A stretch of 42,200 nt of DNA from Microcaldota archaeon (GTDB lineage Archaea > Micrarchaeota > Micrarchaeia > Norongarragalinales > JAPLXB01), in NCBI GenBank assembly GCA_026396285.1, contig JAPLXB010000033.1, forward strand, positions 1 through 42,200, read 5' to 3'. Within the stretch, counting starts at the first letter, position 1. Each line of letters starts with the position of its first letter. The position numbers and the translations under genes are program-made. The notes under the pieces were generated by a model. That model had not been told where the DNA came from. It saw nothing but the letters and a program-made list of their open reading frames with translations, and ran no database searches. This document shows, piece after piece, positions 8,805 to 17,799 of the stretch.

Positions 8805-9350
8805 ATGGACGCGCGAACCGCCCTCAAGGGTTCCGTGAAGTTCATCGCCACGTTTGCCGTACTGTTCGCAGCAGCTTCCGTAATACTGGCGCCAATCGGC
8901 CTGCTGAACTCGCTTGCCCTGGAGTCAACCAAGGCGTTCCTGTGGGCGGCGGGCATAAGCGCAGGCGCAGCCGGCTATTCCGGCGGCTTCCCGCTTCTTG
9001 CAGTCCAGGGATTCCCCTACCTCGTTCAAATCAATGACTTGTGCGCCGCGAAAATAGAGTTGGCGGTGCTGCTGGGAATCGTTTTCGCGAGCGCCGACCG
9101 CAGCGTGCGGCAGCGGGTCTGCGGTTTCTTTGCCGGGGCTTTCATCGCGCTCCTGTTCAATCCGGTGCGCATCAGCCTGTCGGTGGTTTTCTTCAACCCC
9201 CTAATCCACGACGTGCTTTTCCGCGCAATGCTCGTGCTGGTAATCGTCTCGTATTACGCGCTGTGGTACGAGTGGCTTTCCGCGCCGCGGCCCGCTCCGA
9301 AAGCGCCGCGGGCGGGCAAGGGACGCGGGCGCAGCGCGCACGTTTTTTAA
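8805..9350 (+). CDS. Archaeosortase/exosortase family protein
   Basis: Multi-TM; putative catalytic Cys in INDLCAAKIELAVLLG, Arg in FNPVRISLSVVF, His in NPLIHDVLFR, the exosortase/archaeosortase C-R-H pattern. Confidence 0.85.
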   Translation: MDARTALKGSVKFIATFAVLFAAASVILAPIGLLNSLALESTKAFLWAAGISAGAAGYSGGFPLLAVQGFPYLVQINDLCAAKIELAVLLGIVFASADRSVRQRVCGFFAGAFIALLFNPVRISLSVVFFNPLIHDVLFRAMLVLVIVSYYALWYEWLSAPRPAPKAPRAGKGRGRSAHVF

Positions 9351-9363
9351 CGCCGCACGGCTT

Positions 9364-10524
9364 GTGTTTTTCGTGGTGTCATTGGCGGCAAGGGAAAAGA
9401 AGGGCGAGCCAAGGCTGGAGGAGTTGAAGGAAACCGTCGAGCGCGAGGAAGGCGCGCCGAAGGCGGCGCCCGAAGCGAGGGAAAGGGGCGAAGTGGACCG
9501 CATCGTCGAGCGCCTGAAAAAGAAGGAGGCGCCCGCGCCCAAGCCCGAACTGGCGGAAGTCGCGGACAGGCTCCTTGAGGCGCGGCCCGAGGAGATAAAG
9601 GCGGCCCCGAAACTGGATTTCCGCAGGGTCGCCGTCGACGCCGCGTTCAGGGAACAGATGAAGTCGCTCGGCAAACTGTATTTCCTGTTTGAGAAGCCGG
9701 TTTCGCTTTTCGCATCCATCCTGTCCCGCCTCCCTGTCGCGAGGAACATCTGGACCGACTTGGAGGCGGCGAACATCCCGCTCGGCGTCGAGGCGTACTT
9801 TGTTTCCGCGGCGCTGCTTTCGCTGGCAACCGGCGCGCTTGTAGCGGCCGGCGTAGCGCTCCTGGGCGTGGCGTTGAACGACTACGGCATCGCGACTGCG
9901 GCGCTCCCGCTAGGCATCCTGGCCGTAGTGATTTCCGCCGTAGGGGGCGCCATTTATCCAAGCATCAGGGCCGGCGAGAGGGCGATTGCGATTGACAGGG
10001 AGCTTCCGTTCGCGCTGCGCCAGCTGGCCACCGAAGTGAAGGCGGGCCTCAGTTTCAACCGCGCAATCGCTTCGGTCGCGCAGGCGGACTACGGGGAACT
10101 CGGCGTGGAGATGAGGCGCGCAATCAAGGACACGGAATCCGGCGCGACCACCGAAGAGGCTTTTTCGAGGGTGCTTCACCGCGCGAAGTCGCGGGGCCTC
10201 AAGCGCGCCCTGATCCAGATCATCCGCTCGCTGCGCACCGGCGGCCGGCTGTCGGAAGTCATTTCCTCCATTGCCGACGACGTGGCGTTCGAGACGCGGA
10301 TGAGCATAAGGGACTTCACCGAAGTGCTGAACCTAATCAGCGTGGTGTACATCATGGTCGCGGTCGTGGCGCCGGTGACGCTGACCGTCCTTTCCGCGGT
10401 GATCCAGCTCCCGCTCATCGCGGCTAACGTGCCGCAGGCGCTCATCGTCCTCGCGTTCATGGGGATAATCCTCGGCATCGGCGCGTTGATTTTCGTGACA
10501 ATAAGGTTGGAGCCCGCGATGTGA
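9364..10524 (+). CDS. Type II/IV secretion system F (TadC/GspF) family membrane protein 1
   Basis: LPFALRQLATEVKAGLSFNRAIASVAQADYGELGVEMRRAIKDTESGATTEEAFSRVL; TM segments. Confidence 0.88.
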   Translation: MFFVVSLAAREKKGEPRLEELKETVEREEGAPKAAPEARERGEVDRIVERLKKKEAPAPKPELAEVADRLLEARPEEIKAAPKLDFRRVAVDAAFREQMKSLGKLYFLFEKPVSLFASILSRLPVARNIWTDLEAANIPLGVEAYFVSAALLSLATGALVAAGVALLGVALNDYGIATAALPLGILAVVISAVGGAIYPSIRAGERAIAIDRELPFALRQLATEVKAGLSFNRAIASVAQADYGELGVEMRRAIKDTESGATTEEAFSRVLHRAKSRGLKRALIQIIRSLRTGGRLSEVISSIADDVAFETRMSIRDFTEVLNLISVVYIMVAVVAPVTLTVLSAVIQLPLIAANVPQALIVLAFMGIILGIGALIFVTIRLEPAM

Positions 10525-10527
10525 AAC

Positions 10528-11487
10528 TTGGTTGGCGTGGTTTGGATGCGTGAAAAAAGTTTTTTTGAAAAGCTGGCCGCGCGTTACGGGGAGTTGGCGA
10601 GGTACCACGCCTCGACAGGAATCCCGTCGACTTACCCGGTTTTCCTCGCGCTAGTGTTCATCCTCGCGTCGGGGACGTCCCTCTTCCTGTCGCTCGTGGT
10701 GCGCCTGGGCGCGCCGCTTTCAATGGCCGCGTTCTTCGCCATAATGACGCTTTTGCTGGGCGTGCCGGTTTCGCTGAGGACCGCGCGCATAGAAGCGGTG
10801 GAACAGAACCTGCCGGATGTGCTGAAGCACCTCGCGATAATACTGCGCTCCGGAGGGACTACGGAGGCGGCTATGGCCGAGGTTGCGGGCGCCGGCTACG
10901 GGCCGCTGAGCGACGACATAAAGGCCGGGCTGCGGGGGCTGAGGTCGGGCCGCACGTTTGACGACGTGATGGTTGACGCCGCGGAAAAGTCCAGGTCGCG
11001 GCTGTTCAGGCGGTGCGTCACGATAATCATTGACGCGAAGAAGGCGGGCGCCGGCATGGCCGACGTGATGTACGCGATTTCAGAGGACGCGCGCGAGGCG
11101 ACGAGGATAAAGCGGGAAAGGGTTTCGCGCACCGTCATGCACGTGCTTTTCCTCGTGACGGCGAGCATCCTCATTTCCCCGTTCATCTTCGGCTTCACGA
11201 TAAGCGTCGTCTCGTTCATCGGGGCCGGCATGGCCGGGGCGCTGGCAGAGACCGGCGGGGAAGCCGGGGTGTTTGCCTCGGGCGGGCAGACGAGCGTCCA
11301 GGCCCTTGACTCGCTCCTCATCGGTTTCATCGCCTGCCAGGTGACGCTGACCGCCTTCGCGATAGGCGTCATCCGCGAGGGGAAAATGCTCAAGTATATA
11401 TTGTACGTGCCGTTCATGGTGCTGTTCGCGCTCCTCGTCTACGAGGGGGGAAAGTTTTTCTCGCACCTCATCGTGGGCGCCGGATGA
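10528..11487 (+). CDS. Type II/IV secretion system F (TadC/GspF) family membrane protein 2
   Basis: LPDVLKHLAIILRSGGTTEAAMAEVAGAGYGPLSDDIKAGLRGLRSGRTFDDVMVDAAEKS; TM segments. Confidence 0.88.
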   Translation: MVGVVWMREKSFFEKLAARYGELARYHASTGIPSTYPVFLALVFILASGTSLFLSLVVRLGAPLSMAAFFAIMTLLLGVPVSLRTARIEAVEQNLPDVLKHLAIILRSGGTTEAAMAEVAGAGYGPLSDDIKAGLRGLRSGRTFDDVMVDAAEKSRSRLFRRCVTIIIDAKKAGAGMADVMYAISEDAREATRIKRERVSRTVMHVLFLVTASILISPFIFGFTISVVSFIGAGMAGALAETGGEAGVFASGGQTSVQALDSLLIGFIACQVTLTAFAIGVIREGKMLKYILYVPFMVLFALLVYEGGKFFSHLIVGAG

Positions 11488-11516
11488 CCGGGCGATTTCA
11501 GCAAGAGGCAATTGTC

Positions 11517-11627
11517 ATGGGTGGACGGAAGGCGCAGACCGCCGTGGAATACCTGCTGCTCGTAGTCGCAGGAGTAGTGATAGTCGCCATAATCGCCTAC
11601 TTCATCAAGACAAGGATACTGGGCTGA
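11517..11627 (+). CDS. Class III signal peptide micro-pilin (36 aa)
   Basis: MGGRKAQTAVEYLLLVVAGVVIVAIIAYFIKTRILG*; class III (Q-x-x-x-E-Y + hydrophobic) motif. Confidence 0.8.
   Translation: MGGRKAQTAVEYLLLVVAGVVIVAIIAYFIKTRILG
11532..11560 (+). repeat. 29-nt direct repeat copy 1 (gcgcagaccgccgtggaatacctgctgct)
   Basis: Identical to 11676-11704; encodes AQTAVEYLLL. Confidence 0.9.
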
Positions 11628-11663
11628 ACACGCTGGCAATAGCTTTGGGGAACAGGTGTGGAA

Positions 11664-11831
11664 ATGGATGACGCCGCGCAGACCGCCGTGGAATACCTGC
11701 TGCTGATAGGCGCCGCGCTGATGGTAGTGATAATAGTCGTCGCCCTGATACGGCTGGTCATAGTTTCCCCTACCCTTGCGTCCGCGGAGAACAAGACCGC
11801 CGCGTACAGGAACCTGACAAACGTTTCCTGA
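11664..11831 (+). CDS. Class III signal peptide pilin (55 aa)
   Basis: MDDAAQTAVEYLLLIGAALMVVIIVVALIRLVIVSPTLASAENKTAAYRNLTNVS*. Confidence 0.82.
   Translation: MDDAAQTAVEYLLLIGAALMVVIIVVALIRLVIVSPTLASAENKTAAYRNLTNVS
11676..11704 (+). repeat. 29-nt direct repeat copy 2
   Basis: Identical to 11532-11560. Confidence 0.9.
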
Positions 11832-11870
11832 ACGCCTCCGCCTGCTCCCGGCGCGGGCCGCGGATTCAAA

Positions 11871-12101
11871 ATGCTTTTAAAACCAGTCGCGTTCATGCTT
11901 GCGGTGAATTTGTTGGACGACCGCGCCCAAGGCGCATTCGAATACATCCTCCTTCTCGCCGGAGTATTGCTCATCGTCGTCTTCGTGATAATAATTTTGA
12001 GGAACACCATAATGACCGGCACCGTCAGGACCCAGTTGAACGCCAGCATCAACACGTGGGCCAACCTCACCAATGCTTCGAACGTGAATGTCACGATATG
12101 A
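11871..12101 (+). CDS. Class III signal peptide pilin
   Basis: DDRAQGAFEYILLLAGVLLIVVFVIIIL. Confidence 0.83.
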   Translation: MLLKPVAFMLAVNLLDDRAQGAFEYILLLAGVLLIVVFVIIILRNTIMTGTVRTQLNASINTWANLTNASNVNVTI

Positions 12102-12282
12102 GGCGGTTCCAGTGGATGAGCGCGCGCAGGTGTCCACCGAATACCTCCTTTTGCTTGCCCTCGGCCTCGTCATAGTCATCGTCGGCGTCGCGGTCGCGCT
12201 CCAGATAAAAAGCCTCGCAGACCTGATTTCCGCCAGGGCAGCCTCTGAAAGGAACGCCACGATTTCAATGCTTGCCCGATGA
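12088..12282 (+). CDS. Class III signal peptide pilin
   Basis: DERAQVSTEYLLLLALGLVIVIVGVAVAL. Confidence 0.83.
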   Translation: MSRYEAVPVDERAQVSTEYLLLLALGLVIVIVGVAVALQIKSLADLISARAASERNATISMLAR

Positions 12283-13348
12283 GATGCCGATGCTGTCCGC
12301 GGAGCCCGCTACCATCGCGTTCGCCGCCTTCCTTGTTTTCGCAGCGCTCGCCACCGCGTACGACCTGAGGGAGCGCAGGATTCCGGATGTCCTCAACTTC
12401 TTTTTCCTCGCCTGCGCCGCGGCACTCGCGTTTTTCCACTTCAACGGCGCGCCAGCCGCATGCGCTTTGTTCGCCGCGTTCGTCGCCGCCGCGTTCGCGT
12501 TCGCCTACCTAGTCTATCGCTTGGGCGCGTGGGCAGGCGGGGACGTCAAGTTCTTCACGGCCGCCGCAGCCTTCCTTCCGCTGATGGGAATCCAGCCCAA
12601 CGACGCGGCCGGGTTCTTTTCCTTCCTCTGGCTCTTCCTCGCTTCCGCCTTCCTGCTGGTGCCAGTGCTCGTCATCGCGTACTGGAAAAGAATAAGCAAG
12701 TCAAGGAAAGAGGTGTTTGCCGGCGCAACCGGGGCAGTAATGCCTGCCTTGAGCGCAGCACTCGCGGCGACCGGGACCGTCTTCATCCTTTCCCGCACGC
12801 TTTCACTGCTTCAAAACCATTGGCTGGCGGCAATCCCCGTGCTGGCCGTGCTTTATTTTGTCCGCGTCCCGTTCTGGGCAGGCGCCGCTCTCGCTGTCGC
12901 CGCGGCGTGGCTCGACCCGGTGCAGGCAGCGGTGTTTTTCGCGCCCTCGTTCGCGGTTTTTTTCCTTGCAAAGTTTTCCCAACAGGCCTACGCCGTGGTT
13001 TCGAAAAACGTCCTTGAACGCCGCGTCAGCGTATCCGGCCTCAGGGAGGGAATGATTCCCGCGGCCACGGTCCTGGCCAGGGGCGGGAAACCCGTTTTAT
13101 GGAAGCCGTCGTTCAAGGAACTTCTCGCCAACGCGCTTTCAGGCAAGCCGCCGGCAATGAAACCGGTTGCGCCGCCGGGCAGGGTGGTGGCGGACGCTTC
13201 AAAGGCCGCTGGTTTGTCCGCCGCGGCGATAAGGGAATTAAAAAGGCTCGGAGTAAAGTACTTGCCCGTAAAGGAGTCGGTGCCGTTCGCGCCCGTTCTC
13301 GCAGTCGGGGAAATCGTCCTGGTGGTTGCTTGGCTCGCGGCCAGTTGA
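12272..13348 (+). CDS. Prepilin peptidase, A24 family, with archaeal C-terminal domain
   Basis: AYDLRERRIPDVLNFFFL and AWAGGDVKFFTAAAAFLPL (two Asp active-site motifs); C-terminal GLREGMIPAATVLARGGKPV like archaeal A24 C-terminal domains. Confidence 0.9.
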   Translation: MPDEMPMLSAEPATIAFAAFLVFAALATAYDLRERRIPDVLNFFFLACAAALAFFHFNGAPAACALFAAFVAAAFAFAYLVYRLGAWAGGDVKFFTAAAAFLPLMGIQPNDAAGFFSFLWLFLASAFLLVPVLVIAYWKRISKSRKEVFAGATGAVMPALSAALAATGTVFILSRTLSLLQNHWLAAIPVLAVLYFVRVPFWAGAALAVAAAWLDPVQAAVFFAPSFAVFFLAKFSQQAYAVVSKNVLERRVSVSGLREGMIPAATVLARGGKPVLWKPSFKELLANALSGKPPAMKPVAPPGRVVADASKAAGLSAAAIRELKRLGVKYLPVKESVPFAPVLAVGEIVLVVAWLAAS

Positions 13349-13743
13349 GCGTGGAGTTCTTCCTCATCGTCGCGTTCGTCCTCGTCCTCGCCACGATACT
13401 CTTCTCCAGCACTGAAAACGAGATAAGGGAAACGCGGGCAGTTGACCGCGCCGCGCTCGCGAAAGCGGCAGTGGCCGACGTCGGCAACGCGGTGAATTCC
13501 GTCGCGCTCCAAGGCAACGGCTCGGTGCTGAAAAAAGACGTGTTCGTGCCGCCTGAAACCATTTGCTTCCTTTACAACCAGTCCGCTTCATCGCTTTACT
13601 GCGACACCGGGAGGACGGTGGTGCGCGGCCCGACCCTGCTCGCGCAGCCAAGCGTCTCGCCCGCGTGCTCGTCAAGCGGGTGGATGACTGCGACGGTCAG
13701 CAGCGACCCAAACGTGAGCATAAGCTGCGCTTCGCTCGGATGA
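13330..13743 (+). CDS. Class III signal peptide pilin (probable TTG start)
   Basis: LARGQLSVEFFLIVAFVLVLATILF; overlaps prepilin peptidase 3' end. Confidence 0.75.
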   Translation: MARGQLSVEFFLIVAFVLVLATILFSSTENEIRETRAVDRAALAKAAVADVGNAVNSVALQGNGSVLKKDVFVPPETICFLYNQSASSLYCDTGRTVVRGPTLLAQPSVSPACSSSGWMTATVSSDPNVSISCASLG

Positions 13744-13747
13744 ATGA

Positions 13748-14164
13748 ATGGAATGTGATCTGGCCATGCCAAGTGTTTCGCGCAGTCTGATGGGGATGAG
13801 GGGGCAGAGCGCAACCGAGTTCGTGCTGGTGCTCGGCGCAGTCATCGCGATAGTCGCGGCAGTGATGCTCAGGTCCTATGCCGAAACCGAGTTCACGACC
13901 GCTTTCGCCGCCGCCCGCCTCGGCGCATCCGACGCCGTCGCGGCCAACGCGAGCCTCTCGCTTGCCGCGGTCGACTGCGCCATTTCGGGCAGGAACGTGA
14001 CGTTCATTCCGAAAGTCTTCAACAACCACGCGCCGGCAGGCGACAGCCCGGCAGTGCGTTCCGCTGTGTTGAAGCGGTTGCGTGACTCGTTTTCCCCGGA
14101 TGCGCCGCTGCCTTCAATGAATTTCTCCACGGCGTTCCATGACTACTACGTTGCCTTCGGTTGA
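13748..14164 (+). CDS. Class III signal peptide pilin
   Basis: MRGQSATEFVLVLGAVIAIVAAVML. Confidence 0.8.
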   Translation: MECDLAMPSVSRSLMGMRGQSATEFVLVLGAVIAIVAAVMLRSYAETEFTTAFAAARLGASDAVAANASLSLAAVDCAISGRNVTFIPKVFNNHAPAGDSPAVRSAVLKRLRDSFSPDAPLPSMNFSTAFHDYYVAFG

Positions 14165-14229
14165 AAAGCGATTGGACAATTACTGAAAATTGCTAAAAAT
14201 TTGCTAAAAAATTTCAGGGGGTTGGTTTT

Positions 14230-14742
14230 ATGGACAAGCGGCTCGGTTTCCAGGTTCTCCTGCTCGCAGGCCTCGCGGCCTCGGCAGCGGCGTCGTTCGT
14301 GCCACGGGACTATGCGCTCGCGTGGCTCTCCGCGTTTTCAATCGCCTCCCTCGTTTTCGCCTCAACTTTCTCCGGCGAGGAGCGCGTGCCCTCGTTTTCC
14401 CTTGCGGCGCTCTTCATTTTCCTCTCGTGCATGCTCGTCTTCTTCAACGCCTTCGCCGGCGTTTTCCTGTCAAACGCGATGAACCTGTTCCTGTTCGCGG
14501 CAGCGGTCGCGGTTGCCGTGGCGCTGGTTTTCTGGGCCTTCATTTTCAAGAAAACCGTGAAGGCGAAAGTGGTCGGCTACTCCAACGGCTTCGCGATACT
14601 TGAAGTCAAGCCCAGTTTCGCCCACTCAGTCAAGGCAGGGGTCTACGCCGTCCGCTCAAAGCCGGTCAAGGCAGGGGCCGTGGTGAAGGCGCGGGTGGAG
14701 CGCCGGCTTTTCGGCTCCCATGGGCTGGAAGCGATAGAATAA
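14230..14742 (+). CDS. Membrane protein with C-terminal beta-rich domain, unknown
   Basis: TM segments then KTVKAKVVGYSNGFAILEVKPSFAHSVKAGVYAVRSKPVKAGAVVKARVERRLF. Confidence 0.65.
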   Translation: MDKRLGFQVLLLAGLAASAAASFVPRDYALAWLSAFSIASLVFASTFSGEERVPSFSLAALFIFLSCMLVFFNAFAGVFLSNAMNLFLFAAAVAVAVALVFWAFIFKKTVKAKVVGYSNGFAILEVKPSFAHSVKAGVYAVRSKPVKAGAVVKARVERRLFGSHGLEAIE

Positions 14743-14925
14743 AACGCGAAAGGCGGGCTGGAAGCGGGGACGGCGGCTGTTGAATTTTTTCCAATCCCCT
14801 GCTCGGGTTTAAAAATTCGCGCTGAAAAACGCGAGTCTGGACCGGCGCCACAAGTCCGCCAACAGCACACCGACAGCACACTGGTGCATTTGGCAAGTGG
14901 TTCGGCCGGCCAGCAGGCAGCTTCC

Positions 14926-15321
14926 ATGGACGACAACCGCCTCGCGGTCGCGTGCGTTTTCCTCGCACTGGCAGGGATTGCGCTCCTCGTCATCGCCGTG
15001 CGGGAGGCAAAGCCGCTGGCCGTTGAAATAAGCGACTTGGACGCGGGCGGCGCGGGAAAACTAGTGGAAGTAAGCGGCTTCGTCTCAAGCGTGTCGGAAT
15101 CCGGCGGGAATTTTTTCATCAAAATCTGTTCAACCGGCTGCGTCAAGGCCGTGGTTTTCAAGAAACTGGCCGAGGAAATGAGGCAGTATTCGATTGACTT
15201 GTCCCTCTTGAAGAACGGACAGGTGATTACTGTTACCGGCACCGTCGCCGAATACGCGGGCGGAATCGAAGTCGTCGCCTTGGACCGGGGCTCGGTAGAG
15301 CTTTCCGGACGGTCCGGATGA
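14926..15321 (+). CDS. Membrane-anchored OB-fold-like protein
   Basis: N-terminal TM; GKLVEVSGFVSSVSESGGNFFIKICSTGCVKAVVFKKLAEEM...GQVITVTGTVAEYAGGIEVVALDRGSVE. Confidence 0.65.
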   Translation: MDDNRLAVACVFLALAGIALLVIAVREAKPLAVEISDLDAGGAGKLVEVSGFVSSVSESGGNFFIKICSTGCVKAVVFKKLAEEMRQYSIDLSLLKNGQVITVTGTVAEYAGGIEVVALDRGSVELSGRSG

Positions 15322-16526
15322 AGATGGCGGTGGCTGGCTTGGCTTACTTGTTTGAATTCGCGGCAGGCGCAGTCGCGGGCGCTCTTGGAATGGTGCCATT
15401 CCTTCACACGAACCTGTTGCTGGAGTTCACGAAAAACGCGTTCGCCGCCCTCGGCCTCGCGGTCTTTGCAGCTGCCCTGGCTTTTTCCCACTCGGTTTTC
15501 GAGATAATTCCCGCAGTCTTTCTTTTCGTCCCGTCCGGCGGCCAGGCGCTCAGCATGCTGCCCGCCCACTCGCTGGCATTGAAGGGGCGCGCCCTGTTCG
15601 CTGCGCGGACCGTGCTGCACTCAATGTTTTACTCCTTCCTCGCCGCGCTCGCGATTCTCCCCCTCGCGATAGTGTTTTTGCCGCCGTTGTTCGAGGCGGT
15701 AAGGCCGTATTCCGCTTTCCTCCTAGCCGCGATCGTAGCAGGCGCCTTCGCGATGGAGCGCGGGAAAAAACTGGCTGCAGGCGTTTTCATCTTCCTCCTC
15801 TCCGGCTTCTTCGGATTCCTCTTGTTTTCCTTCCCCCTCCAGCGCGAACCGCTGTTTCCGCTGCTCTCGGGCCTGTTTGGAATCCCCGCGGTAATGCTGT
15901 CCATGAACGGGAAATCGGTTGAGCCGGGAAAGGACGAGGCCGCGGCAGTGGACGCGAAAATGGTCGTGGTCGGCGCGGTCCTCGGAATGCTTTCCCCTCT
16001 CCTGCCGGCGTTGAACCCGGCGCTCCTCTCCGGCCTGGCCCTAATCTTCCTAGAGTCAACCCCGGTTGCTTTCCTTCAGGTGAATTCCGCGGTCGCATCC
16101 TCTAAAATGCTTTACGACTTCACGTCGGTTTTCATCGCGGGCAAGGCGCGCAGCGGCGCGGCAGTCGCGGTAAAAGAAGCGGTTTTCCGCCTGGAATGGA
16201 GCCAGTTCGTCTCGGTGCTTGCGGCAGGCGCGGCAGCGTTCTTTGCCGCCCTCGCGGTCGTGCTCTTCGCGTCAAAAAAACTTTCAACGACCATCACCGC
16301 GCTGGGCAACAGGCTCAACCTCGTGGTCCTCGGTCTCATCGTAGCCGGCGTGTTCGCGTACTCCGGGCCCGCCGGCCTATTCACCGCCGCGGTAGCGTCA
16401 TGCATCGGCCTCGTGCCGGCGCTTGTCGGCACGCGCAGGAGCCACGCCATGGGCGCGCTCATACTGCCGTCAATGATTTACTCCCTTGGCCTCGCCGGCG
16501 AAATAACGCGTTTCATCAAGAGTTAA
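15318..16526 (+). CDS. Tripartite tricarboxylate transporter TctA-like (DUF112) membrane protein
   Basis: ~10 TM; GALGMVPFLHTNLLLEF and internal repeat topology as in archaeal TctA/DUF112 proteins. Confidence 0.7.
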   Translation: MKMAVAGLAYLFEFAAGAVAGALGMVPFLHTNLLLEFTKNAFAALGLAVFAAALAFSHSVFEIIPAVFLFVPSGGQALSMLPAHSLALKGRALFAARTVLHSMFYSFLAALAILPLAIVFLPPLFEAVRPYSAFLLAAIVAGAFAMERGKKLAAGVFIFLLSGFFGFLLFSFPLQREPLFPLLSGLFGIPAVMLSMNGKSVEPGKDEAAAVDAKMVVVGAVLGMLSPLLPALNPALLSGLALIFLESTPVAFLQVNSAVASSKMLYDFTSVFIAGKARSGAAVAVKEAVFRLEWSQFVSVLAAGAAAFFAALAVVLFASKKLSTTITALGNRLNLVVLGLIVAGVFAYSGPAGLFTAAVASCIGLVPALVGTRRSHAMGALILPSMIYSLGLAGEITRFIKS

Positions 16527-16550
16527 AAAACGCGCCTGAGTGAATGGTTA

Positions 16551-16988
16551 ATGCGCGGCCAGTTATCCGTTGAAATGTTCATGGCATTCTCGCTCTTCCT
16601 CTTCCTGTTCGGCTGGCTATTGAATTTCCTGAACGCCTTCCACGCGTCGGCCGCGGCATCAACGCTGTACTCGGAGGAAAAAATCATCGCTACCGAGCTC
16701 GCGAGGCTGGCGAACGCCGCGTGCACAGGGAAAACAAGGATCCAGGCCGTGCTGCCGTGCCTCTACGCCGGCGCCCAGCAGGTGCCCGCGTATTCAATAA
16801 ACACTTCATCCGGCCCGCCGGCGATTTCCGTGCTGGCAACCGGTTCAAACGCGTCGCAGGCAACCGCCCAAACGCTTTGCCCGGTGGCAGGCGGGTTCCC
16901 GGCCCAGTGCACCGGCGCCAACGCGGGCCAGGCGTGCGTGTGGTCCTTCAACGCCACGGTCAGGATTTCGCCAGGTGTATGCCCATGA
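16551..16988 (+). CDS. Class III signal peptide pilin, Cys-rich
   Basis: MRGQLSVEMFMAFSLFLFLFGWLLNF. Confidence 0.8.
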   Translation: MRGQLSVEMFMAFSLFLFLFGWLLNFLNAFHASAAASTLYSEEKIIATELARLANAACTGKTRIQAVLPCLYAGAQQVPAYSINTSSGPPAISVLATGSNASQATAQTLCPVAGGFPAQCTGANAGQACVWSFNATVRISPGVCP

Positions 16989-17383
16989 CGGAAATGCCTG
17001 GCCGCGCCGGAACTGCTTGGGCGATGGCGCCCGCCATCGCCGGGTTCGGTAAGCGCGGCCGGGGTAGGCGGGCACAGTTGTTCAGCCTCGACCTGCTAAT
17101 CGCAATAGCCGTGTTCACTTTTTCGCTGGGCGTAATGCTTCAGTTAAACGAGCTGGCCGCGAAGCAGCTGACTGCCATGCCTGAATCAAACGCGCCCGAA
17201 ACAATCGCAGAAGCAATGGCTGCCGGCCAGCAACTGGACAACGCGCCCCCCTATTGCTTCCGTTACTCAAACGGCACCGGAAACTGCTCCGGCTTTTCCT
17301 GTCCCGGGGACGTTTTCGCCGCCAGGAAGATAACGGACTGCGCTGGCGCGCCGTGCCTGCTCGAGGTGAGGACATGCGGGTGA
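16985..17383 (+). CDS. Divergent pilin-like protein
   Basis: RGRRAQLFSLDLLIAIAVFTFSLGVML followed by Cys-rich ectodomain; Asp at the usual Glu5 region. Confidence 0.68.
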   Translation: MTEMPGRAGTAWAMAPAIAGFGKRGRGRRAQLFSLDLLIAIAVFTFSLGVMLQLNELAAKQLTAMPESNAPETIAEAMAAGQQLDNAPPYCFRYSNGTGNCSGFSCPGDVFAARKITDCAGAPCLLEVRTCG

Positions 17384-17799
17384 AGCAACCGGGGCAAAGC
17401 AGGGGGCGACGCCGGGCCTTCGTGTTCACGACAGACGCCATCGCGTCGCTTGTAATCGTCACTGTGGCTCTCGCTGCGGTAATCGCGTTACAGCAGTCCA
17501 ACGCAGTCCAGCCCATAGCGCTTGAACGCCTGGGACGCGGTTATCTGGAAGCGAACTATTTTGCCGGCACCCCCTTGTCCGCGGGCGAGTTCAAGGGCCT
17601 CACCGGATTCAATGCAAGCGAGTCGCCCATCCAAGGGACGGTGGTCGCAAGAAGCGTGCTCTTCGTTTACCCTTCGGTGTTGGCCGGGTGCAACTGCTCG
17701 GGCGCGTCCTGCGAAGTGGCGGCCGGCGTCAACGACTCGTGCCTCTCGGCGCAGGAAAACCTCGGCGGCTCGATGAAACAGGCGTGGGTGGCTCCATGA
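17374..17799 (+). CDS. Divergent pilin-like protein
   Basis: RGRRRAFVFTTDAIASLVIVTVALAAVIAL; ATG 17374 overlaps upstream gene. Confidence 0.66.
   Translation: MRVKQPGQSRGRRRAFVFTTDAIASLVIVTVALAAVIALQQSNAVQPIALERLGRGYLEANYFAGTPLSAGEFKGLTGFNASESPIQGTVVARSVLFVYPSVLAGCNCSGASCEVAAGVNDSCLSAQENLGGSMKQAWVAP

Noticed and set aside
14643-15620. 325-aa minus-strand ORF
   Set aside because: Antisense to three consistent + strand genes; composition is low-complexity Pro/Arg/Ser, no domain recognisable.
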